DNA of 64,000 nt, taken from assembly GCA_015680905.1 (NCBI GenBank), contig CM027381.1:87569501-87633500 (forward strand), given 5' to 3'. The translations under genes and the position numbers were made by a program. Below, piece by piece: positions 1 through 12,329 of the stretch; position 1 is the stretch's first letter; every line of letters begins with the position of its first letter. This DNA is from Coptis chinensis (taxonomy: Eukaryota > Streptophyta > Magnoliopsida > Ranunculales > Ranunculaceae). The notes under the pieces were generated by a model that saw nothing but the letters and a program-made list of their open reading frames with translations, was not told where the DNA came from and searched no databases.

Positions 1-3000
1 ATCAGGAAGCGTATCTTCGTATAACTACTTAATGTACACGTCAGGGAAAATATATGATGTAGTTATCGGTCCCTTGGAACCAAACACTCTGTATTTTTAT
101 CGATGTGGCTCTAATTCACAGCGTGAGTTCAGCTTCAGGACACCACCAGTTAGACTTCCTATTGAATTTGCTGTAGTAGGTAATTTAACCATCACCAAAC
201 TTCTCTTCTAATATAGCTCCTAGCTTTATATTTGACTTTTACATAATAGTGTGTGGTTTATGCTAGAAGAATAACATCACTTCTAGATGCAATGCCATTC
301 TGTTTTTCACTTCTACTAATTGAATAAATTGAATAATCACAACACCAGGATGCAGTGGCATTCTATTTGTCAACTTACATGTAATTTCTTTTTATTTGTT
401 ATAAGATATTACCCCCCACTAGATGAGCCAATTAGGATTTCCCCCCCACTAGATGAGAAACTAGGGTCTCCCCCCTAAATACACACAAAAAAAAAGTCAA
501 AGTGGGTTGACCGATTTTTTTTTGTGTGTATTTAGGGGGGGAGACCCTAATTTCCCATCTAGTGGGGGGAAATTCTAATTGGCTCATCTGGGGGTAATAC
601 TAGTTCACCCTTCTTTTTATTTGTTATAAGATATTAGATCTTCTACACTGGGAAATTTGCTTGTAACGCGAACTCTTTATGGTTTACTAAGATACCCAAG
701 ACTTCATTTCTTATTATCTATTCCTATTAGGTCTCAGATCACAGTATATATTGAATAGTCATATCCTAATTAACACAATATATGTAGGTGATCTTGGGCA
801 AACAGAGTGGACAAAATCGACCCTGGAACACATTGCCGGATCAACCTTTGATGTTATGCTTTTGCCTGGAGACTTGTCGTACGCCGATCTTGACCAGCCA
901 CTCTGGGACTCATTTGGAAGGCTTGTAGAGCCACTTGCTAGCCAACGGCCTTGGATGGTGACCCAGGGAAACCATGAGATTGAGAAGATTCCTGTAATTC
1001 ACTCTCAATCCTTCACATCCTATAATGCCAGATGGCATATGCCATTTGAGGAGAGTGGGTCCGATTCCAATCTGTACTACTCGTTTGAAGTTGCTGGAGT
1101 TCATGTTATTATGTTAGGTTCTTACACTGATTTTGAGATTGATTCGGCGCAGTATAAGTGGCTCCAAGCCGACTTGGCCAAGGTTGATAGGAACAGAACT
1201 CCATGGATCGTGGTGTTAATCCATGCGCCATGGTATAATAGCAATACTGCACACCAAGGGGAATATGAATCTGATGGTATGAAGAAATCCATGGAAGGAT
1301 TGCTGTACGGGGCTCATGTTGATGTTGTTTTTGCTGGTCATGTTCATGCATATGAACGCTTTGTAAGTTTCGTAGACAATCTTCTTTCTACTTTTATTTT
1401 TGCTGCTCTTCTAATAGGAAAACCATTAACAATAAGAACAACGACCACAATAACAATAATAGGAAAGCAAAATTATCTGAATCTTTTGTACGTAACAGGA
1501 GTCACTGAGTCAGTAAGAGGATTGAGGGAATCAGATCGATAATTTACGCCTAGAATTATATAGTTATTTACTGATATGATCCTATATGATTATGTCAATA
1601 GTACCTATAGCTTGTAACAACTTCTATTTGACAATTTTCTATCTTTTAACATTTTTTCTTCCTGCCGCAGTGCACCTTTTGACATCATTATACATGTAGA
1701 ACTTGGAAAGGTGTACACATACCAGTTAAATCTTAAAATAAAATAAACTTCTTGATCTCATATTACTGAAGTTCTGGGTTAAACCAATATCTTTACTTGT
1801 CAACTAGATTGCCTTGCTGGATTGTTTATTGTCTGATGTTATTGTGATTATGAAGAGTTCAAACGGACAGAAGAGAGCCCTGCTAGAAATCGTATAATAA
1901 TCCGATGATGATAAAACTTGGGTCCTATTACTGCCGGACCCCAATTTGTGTTGGGCGGACTCCCACAAAAAAAACAATTATTACAAGTATGTCATTGGTT
2001 CCCAAAAAATTGAATTCGAAACCCCAAACTTAAACGATCCGGCTAGATCGTTTGGACTAAGTTCCAAACGACTTGACCACACCGTTTGGGACTTAGTCCA
2101 AACGACCCGGCCGAGATCGTTTGGACTAAGTCCCAACGACTTAGCCATTACCCTTTTGGGACTTAGTCCAACGACCGGGGCACCGGGTCAAGAGCCCAAA
2201 AAACAGAACTTTGAATTTTTTTTCAAAGTTCAAATCTCAAACGACATGGCCACATCGTTTTGAACTAAGTCCAAACGGTGTGGCCATATCGTTGGGGATT
2301 TTTCTAAGTCCAAACGGTGTGACCATTTTTTTATAAGTCCAAATCCCAAACGACATGGCCACATCATTTTGGACTCAGTCCAGACGGTATGGCCATGTCG
2401 TTTGGGATTTGAACTTTAAAAAAAAATTCAAAGCTCGCTTTGGGTTCTTGACAGTGTGGCGGTCGTTTGGACTAAGTCCCAAACGGTGTGTAGTCGTTAG
2501 GACTTAATCCAAACGACTTAGCCGGGTCGTTTGGACTAAGTCCCAACGGTGTGCTAAGCATTTGGGACTTAGTCCAAATGACCTAGCCGGGTTGTTTAAG
2601 TTTGGAGTTTCGAATTCAATTTTTTGGGAATCAATGGCATACTTGTAATAATTATTATTTTTTTGGACTTTTTGAAACCAATGACACACTTGTAATAATC
2701 ATTTTTTTTGGGAGTCCGCCCAACACAAATTGGGGTCCGGCAGTAACAAATACCTAAAACTTTATTGATGTTGGTCGAGTTAGCACAAAGTGCAAAGATA
2801 TTTTGGTTTATTTACATGAGTGCTTTAATTTCTACTAACTAAGTTTTCTCTCAAAATGCAATACCAGTCACGCGTTTACAGTGACAAAGCTGATAGTTGC
2901 GGCCCAGTTCATATCACCATTGGTGATGGGGGAAATCGTGAAGGCCTTGCTAGCAAGTAAGTTAATTGTTGATGTTACTATTGCACTTGCTACCTTTTAA

Positions 3001-3252
3001 TGATGTTTATACTTTTCTTTTTTCCTTTTGGGTGAAGAGTAAGTAACTATGTATATTTGTGTGTGTAGGTATATTGATCCCAAACCAGAAATATCACTTT
3101 TTAGGGAAGCAAGTTTCGGGCATGGAAGGTTCAAGGTTGTGAACACTAGTCATGCGCTGTGGGAGTGGCACAGGAATGATGATGTTCAGTCCATTGTGGC
3201 TGACACTGTTTGGTTAAGAAGCCATGTGTCCGATCCGGCTTGCAAAGTGTAG
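1..3252 (+). CDS. Purple acid phosphatase, 3' part (PAP18/20/22-like)
   Basis: Probably a secreted or vacuolar binuclear-metal (Fe with Zn or Mn) phosphomonoesterase that releases phosphate from organic esters. Exons read as 2-179 (open at the window edge), 788-1362, 2868-2956 and 3069-3252 (TAG stop). All borders are GT-AG and the phases join cleanly, giving about 341 residues. The five metallophosphatase blocks appear in order: GDLGQ across the first junction, GDLSYAD, GNHE, VLIHAPW and GHVHAYER. The family C-terminus follows (GPVHITIGDGG, FREASFGHG, WHRND). Related plant enzymes are about 430 residues, so the missing part is the signal peptide and early N-terminal domain. No stop or frameshift is seen, so the gene looks functional. 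Introns 1 and 2 each hold a repeat insertion. Family assignment is firm; the exact PAP number is not. Confidence 0.93.
386..636. repeat. Foldback (inverted repeat) insertion in PAP intron 1
   Basis: Two arms of about 85 bp, 409-494 and 515-598, are near-perfect reverse complements (for example CCACTAGATGAG against CATCTAGTGG), separated by a spacer of about 20 bp. The unit is flanked by a 26-bp direct repeat (386-411 and 611-636, TTTGTTATAAGATATTA core). That is much longer than normal target duplications of MITEs, so I class it only as a foldback element. Confidence 0.75.
1929..2746. mobile_element. Non-autonomous inverted-repeat element in PAP intron 2
   Basis: The ends are perfect 36-bp inverted repeats (1929-1964 and 2711-2746) starting TTACTGCCGGACCCCAAT. 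A further, looser inverted similarity extends inward about 120 bp. The core is a shuffled array of short palindromes built on TCGTTTGGACTAAGTCC. No coding capacity and no clear target-site duplication were seen, so the superfamily is undetermined. It lies wholly inside the intron and should be spliced out. Confidence 0.7.
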
Positions 3253-3981
3253 ACTGATCGATTAGTTGTTACTCTGTTATACAAATTTGAACACAAAAAT
3301 TCTTTGTAGAGGAGAAAGCAAGTGTAGTAACTTGTATTTGTAAAATACATTGTCACAGTTACTTTTAAACACATACAATAGTTTAAATGCCAATTTTTTC
3401 TCCTATAGCCTTGTAAAGGTTAAATTTCGTTTAACCTTAATGGAGTAGGTAATTTGCCTACGTATCAAGTTCTCTCTGCTGGAGGAGACTTAAATCAGGT
3501 CAGACGTAGTTCCTCATCTTCCTTATATATATAGGCACAGATGCCCACGCTTCTTCCTCTCCCGCGTCCAGTCAAGTTCTGGACCTGATGACATTTAATG
3601 AGCCATGAAGGTGTCCTGCGGTGAAGTAATGGTGTGCGCATCTGAAGCTCCAGTCTTTAAGGCGACAACCAAGTCATACGTTACTAGCCATTGTGGTGCT
3701 GGCTGATGTGAGCGTTCTGGACGCCTAACGTTCTAGACATGGGTATTTTGGGAGCAGAGCGTTCTGGACGCCTAACGTTCTGGTGCTGATGAGGTCGCTT
3801 GATTTGTATGAGTTGATCATAAGCGACTTGGACGTATGGGTGAGTGTGGTCGTCTTGTTGTGGTTGACACGTGCTTAATATTTACTGTAAGTATATATTA
3901 CTCCCTCACACAGCCCCCTCTCTGCAGGTTGTTTGTTTTTTGATAGCGATCTGGTGATAGATTTAAGTTGGCACATGTGAG
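3253..3981. other. PAP 3' flank and LTR-like sequence
   Basis: No gene seen. The first ~150 bases are the likely 3' UTR of the phosphatase. From about 3445 the sequence has TTTGCCTACGTATCAAG followed by TTATATATATAGG, resembling the promoter part of LTRs in Tat-like plant retroelements; the same GCCTACGTA motif occurs in the LTRs at 8785 and 14605. A 24-bp direct repeat (AGCGTTCTGGACGCCTAACG core) occurs at 3711-3734 and 3758-3781. I infer this is part of the element whose coding remnant starts near 5191. Confidence 0.4.
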
Positions 3982-4895
3982 TAGGGGTGTAATACGGGGC
4001 GGGGCGGGTCAACCGCGGGTCAAATAATGATGGGTCGGGTTGGGGCTGGTCTAGGGGATACAAACTCAGTGGTCACCAACGGGGCGGGGCGGGGCGGGTT
4101 GAAGTGTCATGTCTTAGTACCATCACCCGACCTGTTGGGTCAGTTTACGGGCGGGTTTTGGGTGGGTCATTCGGGTCAAGTGGAAATTATCATTTTAACC
4201 CAATTTCACCCAGAAAAAAACTTTCTAATTCTGCAAGTAATATATTTCCAATTCACAATATAGAGAAAAAAAAATATATAATCAATCAATTAAAAATAAA
4301 TAAATAAAAAAAAAAAACTTGAACTAAAACCCAAAATCATATTTGTAAATTTGAAACTTTTTTCTCGTGATTTATCATTTGTAAATTGATTATTTTCCAT
4401 AGCATGATAAAATGAAAATGGGAGCGAGGATCTATGGTACAAAACAATAAAATATAAATTAAAAGAATTCGAAATTAATACAAAGATGAATGATTAATCT
4501 TCTCCAAAATTTGAAAGTTGAATTTAAACTTTTGATATTTTCCCAATGTTCAAACTTGAATATTTGAAATTGATGTTGAACTCATAAGTTTGTGTTCATA
4601 TCTCCCAAATTCCTACAAAAGTTAAAAGAAAATATAAACAAAATACAAAAATATTAGAGTTAGAGTCTTGAGATTGTGCAGGTCAACGGGGTTGGGTCAA
4701 CGACTTTTGACACGGTACGGGTCGGGCAGCTTGACGGGTCGGGTTTGAGCATAAAACCTACACCCATAGCCCGACCGCGTAAAAACGGTGGCGGGGCGGG
4801 GCGGGTTTGTTTCCGGGTCGGTGCGGGTTTGGGTGGCGGGTGAAGACCGGATACCCTACCGGATGATGGGTCAACGGTTTTTTTTTACACTCCTA
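3982..4895. mobile_element. Non-autonomous hAT element
   Basis: Termini are TAGGGGTGTAA and its inverted counterpart TTACACTCCTA (one mismatch), typical of plant hAT elements. The flanks are an 8-bp target duplication with one difference: CATGTGAG at 3974-3981 and CGTGTGAG at 4896-4903. Both ends are rich in GGGGCGGGTC-like repeats and the middle is AT-rich. No transposase ORF is present, so it needs a hAT transposase supplied in trans. Confidence 0.85.
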
Positions 4896-5190
4896 CGTGT
4901 GAGGCACGTGAGACAGCTGATTTGAAAAGTTGCAACTGAACCGCCTTGTTTTGTGGGGAGACGTGGCACGTTAGGGCTAAATAAAATGATTACACTTCTT
5001 TGGGAAATGAACCGGTGGCTTTCAATATACGCCTAGAGAATTGAAGGGTTCATCACTTTGCATCCTACTGAGAATGAGAGCGTAAGGTTAGTTTCTTTTT
5101 TTATTCTCTGCCATTTTTGTTTTGAGATTTTTCTTCTGCCATTTGTTTTTTCTGTTGGGTTGTGAGGACGTTTGTAGTTGTTTGTAACTT
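4896..5190. other. Leader of the gypsy-type gene remnant
   Basis: No gene seen. The stretch continues the LTR-like flank after the hAT insertion and leads into the ORF starting near 5191. A second possible start at 5208 reads open for only 17 codons. Confidence 0.3.
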
Positions 5191-7085
5191 GTGAAAGAAG
5201 AGGAAGTATGTTTGATTCAGATGATATTCGATTTGATGAGATTCGAGAGGTTTCTTTCATTAAGTGAGGAGATAAAGGAGGTTGGTTCTGATTCTGTGGT
5301 CGCGGTGGCGAGCAGTTCTGGTGCATCATCCTCTAGTGGGTTGCCTCTTAGGGTAATAGACAAGCGAGCTCTGAAAAGCTTTGGTGATTTGAGGCGTGTG
5401 TATGATATTCGTGGAAGCGATCTGGAGATTCACGAGCTGGGTGAGGACGCTAACGTTTTTAGTAACACGTTCGTCCCCCGTGACTATGGTGTGGTTATCT
5501 GCGAGGGGCAACTGAGAGCAGGGTTGAGGTTATCGTTGTCTAGGCTGACATGTGAGTTTTTAAATTTTTGTGAGAAAGCACCCTGCTAGTTAGTTGGGAA
5601 CACATGGTGTTTGCTCAGAGTATTCGACCTTTTGAATGAGAGTGGAGAATACAACATTGGTGTTGTGCATATTGCTGAGCATTTTGTTGTGAAATGATCT
5701 AGAGCTAACAACTTTAGCTTACAGACGTTGACTGGGAAGTCTAGCGTTCTGGATGGGGTTAGTAACGAACCCTGGGAGAAGAGACCGTTTTTTATAGTTA
5801 GGAGTTATTATACTTCTGGGTTTAGTGTGGAGACTAGGGTTTGTAATTTTACTAGTACGTACTAGGTTGTTTGGTTGGACCATGCCTCTGTTTTGTATGT
5901 TGATAAGTATGTGCTATAACGAACTAACCTTTGACTTTTTTTTATGTTACAGAGGTCGCTATTGCCAGAAGAAAAGGACATAGCGTGATAGAGAAGTTTG
6001 CTCGTCTGACTCGTGCTGAGATGCGGGAGAAGTTGCCTGAAGTGGCCAACTACTTTGTTGAAATAGAAGGACGCGGGATCAGGGCAAAGAGGAAACAACA
6101 GAAGAAGAGGTTCAGAGGTCAGAACGTGATTACATCATCAAGTGGCTCAAGCATGGAGCATGAGGATAGTGGCATTATCAATAGGGGGTCTAGTAACAAG
6201 AGTTGGTCTGCTCAGGAGAGACCTGGTGGTAATAGGTCAGTGAGGCAACCTGATGGTGATAGGTCTGAGGTCGCTGCAAGGGGGAGAGTGCAGGAGGATG
6301 CCCCCTTCGACCTGGATGACATCGCCGCCAGCCTTCGTGAGCGGAAGAATACGCTGAAGAGGAAGGCTGAAGAGTCTGAAGGGCAAGCTGTGAAGGTCGC
6401 TAAAGGGGTTGGGAATGCTATTGGGAGCAGCTCAGGTGCTTGTAGTGTTGAGCGAACTGGAGGGAAGACCGTGCGTAGTTCGAGGTCGAAGGCTCAGTAT
6501 TCTGGGTAGTGGTGGTACTGAAATTGTTCCGATCCCTACTGCTGGCAGGGTGAAGGAGAAGGGGGTTGCCAAGGATAGTGGGAAGAGTTCTTCTGGTAAA
6601 GGTAAGGACATTTTGGAATGCAATATGGAGTATGTGATTGAGAGGTCGGGACAAAAATAGTTCGTGATCGAAGAGGTCAGACATTAGTTACATGTCTGCA
6701 CCTATAGCAGCTTGTTTACTGAAGGGGATGACGCTCGATGGAGATAGGAAGGATCTTGATTCTAAGGGTCCATAACATAAACTGAGGGTTATGGACTTGG
6801 CGCATTGTTTGGTAAGCGCTCAAGTTGTCATTGTTGGATTGATTTTACAGTCTTTCATATATTTGCGTTGAAATGTGCACTTGTGTGATGTTGCGATCTT
6901 CTTTTGGTGCAGTTGATAGCTGGTTATCAGAAGTTAAAGACGGCGGCTCAATTTGCTAAAATGGAGAAGGGTGATGTCGAGGCTTTGAAAGACGAAATGC
7001 ATCCGTTTCAAGCGGTCAGAGTCGGAGAAAGAAAGAGTTGGGCGACCGTGAAGCGATCTCGCCTCGATAACTCGAGAAGATGGTA
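5191..7085 (+). pseudogene. Decayed 'putative gypsy-type transposon' domain gene
   Basis: A multi-exon coding remnant. 5191-5589 reads open and continues in the same frame after a TAG at 5587-5589 (probably from CAG) and a later TGA, up to about 5865. An intron-like stretch ends TTATGTTACAG at about 5953, followed by the 5954-6509 frame, which is rich in Lys, Arg, Glu and Ser. A last piece follows the TGGTGCAG acceptor near 6913. The block around FVPRDYGVVICEGQLRAGLR resembles the plant PF04195-type domain found in retroelement-associated ORFs. That assignment is from pattern memory, not a search. The gene stops just before the LTR at 7093, so it was probably truncated by that insertion. Confidence 0.5.
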
Positions 7086-8784
7086 TGGTAGCTGATAAGC
7101 ACCCAAAACTCTAATATTAAACCCCATTGAGATATAGCAATTTGGGTAATTATGTGTTTAATAATCATGAAATAATTATATTTTCGTACTTTTGCAGGTT
7201 TTTGCCATTACCGTTAAAATATTGGTTAAACCTGCGTTAAAGCATGGGAACAACATATATCTGAAGTCTTCCAAATCAGCTGTGTAGCTCAACAAAGACG
7301 GAGAAGAAAAGTGTCAACTTTTGGAGCTCATATCTCTTGAACCTGGACTCCAATTTCAGCAAAGTAAACTGTCAAGATGGTCAGTACAACAAGCTTTTAC
7401 CTTAGGCCAGATTTTACAGAAATTGACGTCCGGGCCCACTAATAGACATGGCACATGGACCCACCTTCCGAGCCCACAAGAAGAGATGAGTCATCAATCA
7501 TGGAGCAAGTCAAGACAAAATTGCCAAATTATTGACACAAATTGACACTTTGCATGTGGTTAAATGCATGGTTATCCAAAATAGTGTAATTTGGCATGTT
7601 TTGGTTTGAGAAGATAGGATTGTAATAAATGTAATAAATATGGGAGGTGATTCACGTCAGATGGAAGGGAGAGAAAGCTCTTGATATGGACTGATTTTGA
7701 AAACTCCATGCACTTTTCATTCTCTCATTTTTGCACTTTCACTTTCATGTTTTATTTTCCAAGTTCTAGAATTCTTCTCTTGTAACACTAAGAACACTTT
7801 AGTTTCTTTAATAAACTCTTCATATTTTAGGTAAATCAGCATTGATTACTCTTCCACTTCTCTTGTTCTTAATACATTATATGCTTTGTTTGGTTCGATG
7901 TATTTACATGCAATTGCACCTAATTCCAAGTAACCACCCACAAAACAGTGTTTGGTAGCAAAATGCAAATAGGCGGTTGATGCAACAAGTTGCAATTATA
8001 TGCACTATACAAGTAGTTTCCATGACATCCACTTGCAGCCAAAAAAGTTGTGTAAATAGATGCAAACACAATAGAGGTGCTCTCTTATTTAAGATGTGAA
8101 AAAAAGTAATGGGATAATATAACCAACTTTATAAGATGTGAAAAAAAATAGTGGGATAATGTAACCAACTTTACATCCTTTTGCCTTGGATTTACCAAAC
8201 ACAAGTAAGTTGGATGCAATGCAATCACATGCCATTTGCAACTATTTATCATTTGCAAGTCGGTGCACCGAACCAAACAGAGCATATAGTCTAAATTAGT
8301 CTGAACTATCAATCCAATGATCATAAGCTAAGACCCTCCAAGGTGGAGGGTTAATGATGCTCATGTGAGGATCCTTATATGTTTTTTTAGAAGTAGGATT
8401 AACTGCTTAGAACTTAGGATCCATTTAGCACCCTACCCCAAAATGGTAGTGTCCGGCCAAACTTGAGGCCAGGAGGTTGAGAATGACTCGCGTGCGCCAC
8501 CTATTTCACCCCTGGGCTAGTCTCGCGTGAGTCCTATTTGAGCTCATATATAGTCCTCTATTTGACAGGAGTATGTTTCATAAATCTAGGAGTTGAGATG
8601 GTATTTAAGAGATGAAATTAATATCAGTTCAACTCCTCATACTAGTAAGATGGACTTAGAGATGAGTTCATCTCGCTAGGGATCGATTCTCAATCCGTTT
8701 AGGGTTTGTTAATGAACCCAAAACGGATTAGAGATTGTAGTAATATGATTCTAGAAGAAATATAGTGAGACCTTGCATGAGTAA

Positions 8785-9108
8785 TGTTGCACCCTATTAC
8801 TGTGAATCTCGCGACTCTCTAAATTTACTCAAATTCACTCTCTATTTTGGATCGGCTGCACCAATTTGGTTGCCTACGTACCCATTTCGGGATCAAGCCG
8901 CGTGGTTCACCTCTCTCCTCACCCCTCTCCCCTCTTTGTTAGCCTCCTTCTTCTACTCTCCTCTCTTCCTTTTTATATCCCTCTCTTAGGTTTACCTCAT
9001 GGGGCCTAGTCTAGTCTTGGGCCTTTCTCTTGCTCAACACATCGTAGTGCGGGCCTTATCTCTTGGCCCAATACCTATGTGATACATCCCCTCAATATGG
9101 CTACTACA
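8785..9108 (-). repeat. 3' LTR of the nested retroelement
   Basis: 324 bp, starting TGTTGCACCCTATTACTG and ending CTACTACA on the plus strand. Differs from 14605-14935 by a few substitutions and small indels. Contains TTGCCTACGTACCCATTTCG and, at about 8972, TTTTTATATCCCTC, a possible TATA region. Confidence 0.88.
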
Positions 9109-10214
9109 TTTGCCCCCTCGGGTTCGGGCGGCGATGATGACGATGGACCCGAAAGTCCTCAAACTTTCTTGTCTCTCTTTTTGAACTCTAGATATCCACG
9201 ATTATCTTGTGATCAGACGTAGTCTTCTCCTCCTTAGGACATTTCAGATCCATGTACTCAAGCTCGGACCAGTATGTCGTGAAAGTACTCAATCCATCGA
9301 GTTCTTGTTCATATACCCCATTAACGTATCCCCAAAGGATCTTATCCCCTTCGATCTCTCCCTTCAACTCGATCGACAATGCCCACAATGTATCTCAACC
9401 CGATCATAAGCTCTCCTTCATAGAACTTCACTACTATGTCCCGCGGGTGTCTCACCTCGGCCGACCTCTCTTTTCCTCAAAACTTGCCACTATGTCCGCC
9501 AAAGTGTCTCAAATACATCATAATCTCTCCTTCACATAACTCACTTCTATATCCGCCAGAGTGTCTCCCTTTTCATTTCCCTTTCAGTGGGACTCAACTA
9601 TCTCATCCCCTTCGGCTCTCTCTTCAACTCAATACCATGCCCACAATGTGTCTCAACCCCAATGACACCTCTCACATAGAACTTCGCTACCATATCAGTG
9701 CAGATGCGCCTCCCCACCACCTGCTCTCCTTCACCGGAACTCAGCTTTGTCATGCGGGTGTATCACCTCAGCCACCATCTCTCCTTCAGAGAACTCACCA
9801 CTATGTCCGCGGAGTGTCTTGTCCCCTGTATTTCTCCTTCTCATAACTCACTACAATGTTCATGGAGGGTCTCCCCCGCCATAAAGCTCTCTCCTTCATA
9901 GAAATCTCTATCATGTCCTCATGGAGGGCTCATCCCCCCCGTTGTCTCTGCTCTAGAGTGGAGAGTCGGATGAGGGGCAACTCCACTTGCTCCCAGGTTT
10001 GACTCGGATCTCATGTCCGCAGAGGGCTCATCCCCCGCTATCTCTCGCCTCTGGAGTGGAGTCGATGAGGGTAACTCTGCTGCCCCCGTGGGTTTGACTT
10101 CGGATCTCATGTCCTTGAGGCTCATCCCCCCGTTGTTCAGATCTCATGTCCGCATATCTCTTGCATCTCCGACCTGCGGCTCAACCAGGCTCTGGGGCTA
10201 CTCTCTTTGACCTG
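9109..10214. other. Internal region of the nested element, non-coding
   Basis: Pyrimidine-rich on the plus strand with repeated CTCACCACTATGTCCGC-like phrases spaced irregularly; open frames here are compositional. Nothing else recognised. Confidence 0.4.
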
Positions 10215-10830
10215 CCTGTCTCTTTGCCTTTCTGTCCCGCGAAGGGCTCATCCCACTCTGCGGGCTCGCTCAAGCTCTCGCCTGTTGGGGCTCTCTCATT
10301 GCCTCATGTATCTCTAGCATCTTTGGTCCGCGGAGGGCTCATCCTACTCCGCGAGCTTGACCGGGTTATCGCCGGTTGGGGCTCTCTCATTGCCCCATGT
10401 ATCTCTAGCATCTCTGATCCGCGGAGGGCTCATCACACTCCGCGGGCTCGCTCGGGCTCTCGCCTGTTGGGACTCTCCCATTGCCCCATGTATCTCTAGC
10501 ATCTCTCCGATCTGGGAGACTCATCCCACTCAGCGGGCTCGCTTCGAGCTCTCACCGGTTGGGGCTCTCTCATTGCCCCATGTATCTCTAGCATCTCTGA
10601 TCCGCGGAGGGCTCATCCCACTCCGCGGGCTTGCTCGGGTTCTCGCCAGTTGGGGCTCTCTCATTGCCCCCAGTATCTCTAGCATCTCTGATCCGTGGAG
10701 GGCTCATCCCACTCTGCGGGCTCGCTCAGACTCTCGCCTGTTGGGGCTCTCTCATTGCCCCATGTATCTCTAGCATCTCTGATCCGTGGAGGGCTCATCC
10801 CACTCCGCGGGCTCGACCGGGTTATCGCCG
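10215..10830. repeat. 91-bp tandem repeat array
   Basis: The phrase CATGTATCTCTAGCATCTC recurs at about 10305, 10396, 10487, 10579, 10671 (variant) and 10761, giving unit lengths of 90-92 bp in about six copies plus partial flanking copies. Each unit also contains GGAGGGCTCATCCCACTCCG and GTTGGGGCTCTCTCATTGCC. Because 91 is not a multiple of three, each strand shows long frame-cycling ORFs that look coding but are repeat artefacts. Degenerate related units extend to about 11050. Confidence 0.88.
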
Positions 10831-11099
10831 GTTCGGGACAGCTCTGCCTGCCCCACACGCGCTGTTTGGACACAAGGGTCTGCGGAGGGCTCATCCCCCC
10901 CGCACTCCTTCGGATAGTCCCACGACATATCCACGAAGGGTCTTCTCGAACCCCTCCGCTCTCCTTCGGAATGCACATCCGGGAACAGCTCAGCCTCCCC
11001 CACGTTTGATTCGGACAAGAGGGTCCGCGGAAAGCTCATCCCCCCCGCTCTCTGGCTTAAAGGCAGCTCATCTCTATCTCTTCCCACATAAGAATAGAC

Positions 11100-12250
11100 C
11101 AAACATCATCTAGTAAATATCAGCTCAATCTCTACTCGTTTCCGCGGTGCATGAAAATCTTTCTTTCTCTCGTAACCTCGCCACATGTCTCCCCTGCTCT
11201 TCAGTAATCATCTTACCATTTGTATTCGGACGCTCCAATCTGTTGATCTCAGTCCCAAACTCTAGATCTCTTTGTTCCTCTGGATTTCCGAGTTATTCGT
11301 TGCATGCAACTCGCCTTCATATCACTATGCAACCTTCATGAAGGATTCCCTTTTTCACATGTACACAGAACAAACATCTTTACGCGCATTTCACCAAACA
11401 TTCCTCATGCACTTACTTTGGCTGTGAAACACAACTATGATTTCTCCAGACTTTATGTGGAAGCCAAGGTTCAATCTCCAATACATACAAATACCTACAC
11501 CGTCGTCCTACAGTTGATCGAGAGCAGTTACGAGAATATAGACACAATGATTGGCCATGTTACCCATCCGGGCCCGCGGACACCTAGATAACTTAGCGCT
11601 AATACCAACACCCACCACTACAGCGACAACAAACAAAACGAACATCACCGAAATCACAACCAACAGCACAGATATCACAATCAACAACACAGACTAGTCA
11701 ACACGCCCAGGCATCCATCAAACCAACACTACCAAGACCAACAATTAAAACCAACAGCCACTAGTTCCAGGCACCCATCTCTAATCACCGCTAGCACCTT
11801 CCCTCACTCAATCAGTTGTCTGCACCACCATCACCTTCCATCGATCAGCACAACTGTCACCACTTTCTCAAACCAGAACCACCGATCAGTACCACTAAAA
11901 CAACACCATCATTTCATTATTTACCCATCGTCACCACCCACCATTGTCACCATCGTCACAATCGAAATTGCAAATAAAGAACACCTTTTACCCATCGAGG
12001 ATTGTACTAATGTCAGAGTTGGCAAGGCGTTTGTCAATGAACTGCGAAAACAAAGGATAAAATGACCTGTAAATGCAACTAACATGCTCGTCCACACATC
12101 CACGGACTGGGCATGAAGAACAATTGTAGGAATCATCCTCATCAAAACCCCATTCTGATCTTGTTATTCTCCATTCCTTTTGCTCCACTCTGTCTTCCCG
12201 GCAACCCTCCGAGCCTACTATTATTTGTTATTAAAATTCCTCAACATAAC
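11100..12250. other. Low-complexity internal region
   Basis: CAA/CAC-rich on the plus strand around 11600-11960. Minus-strand frames near 11988-12188 contain a Cys-rich peptide (SSCPVRGCVDEHVSC) that I do not recognise and that may come from another captured gene. No firm gene. Confidence 0.3.
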
Positions 12251-12329
12251 TAAACAATTGGACTATTATAAACTTTCATCCATATCACGGTAGCCAGTAA
12301 TTCACTTAGGCACCGCAAGAGCCATACTT

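Noticed and set aside
751..1542. A single 263-codon phosphatase ORF
   Set aside because: The real exon is 788-1362: AG before 788 and GT at 1363 give in-phase joins, and residues outside it do not resemble the family.
7321..7545. 74-codon ORF
   Set aside because: Lies wholly inside the Athila D LTR, which is non-coding; chance frame.
10215..10830. Possible CRISPR-like array
   Set aside because: The 91-bp units are contiguous with no unique spacers, and this is plant DNA.
10146..11113. Overlapping ORFs of 100-160 codons on both strands
   Set aside because: They are frames rotating through the 91-bp tandem repeat and show no independent coding signal.
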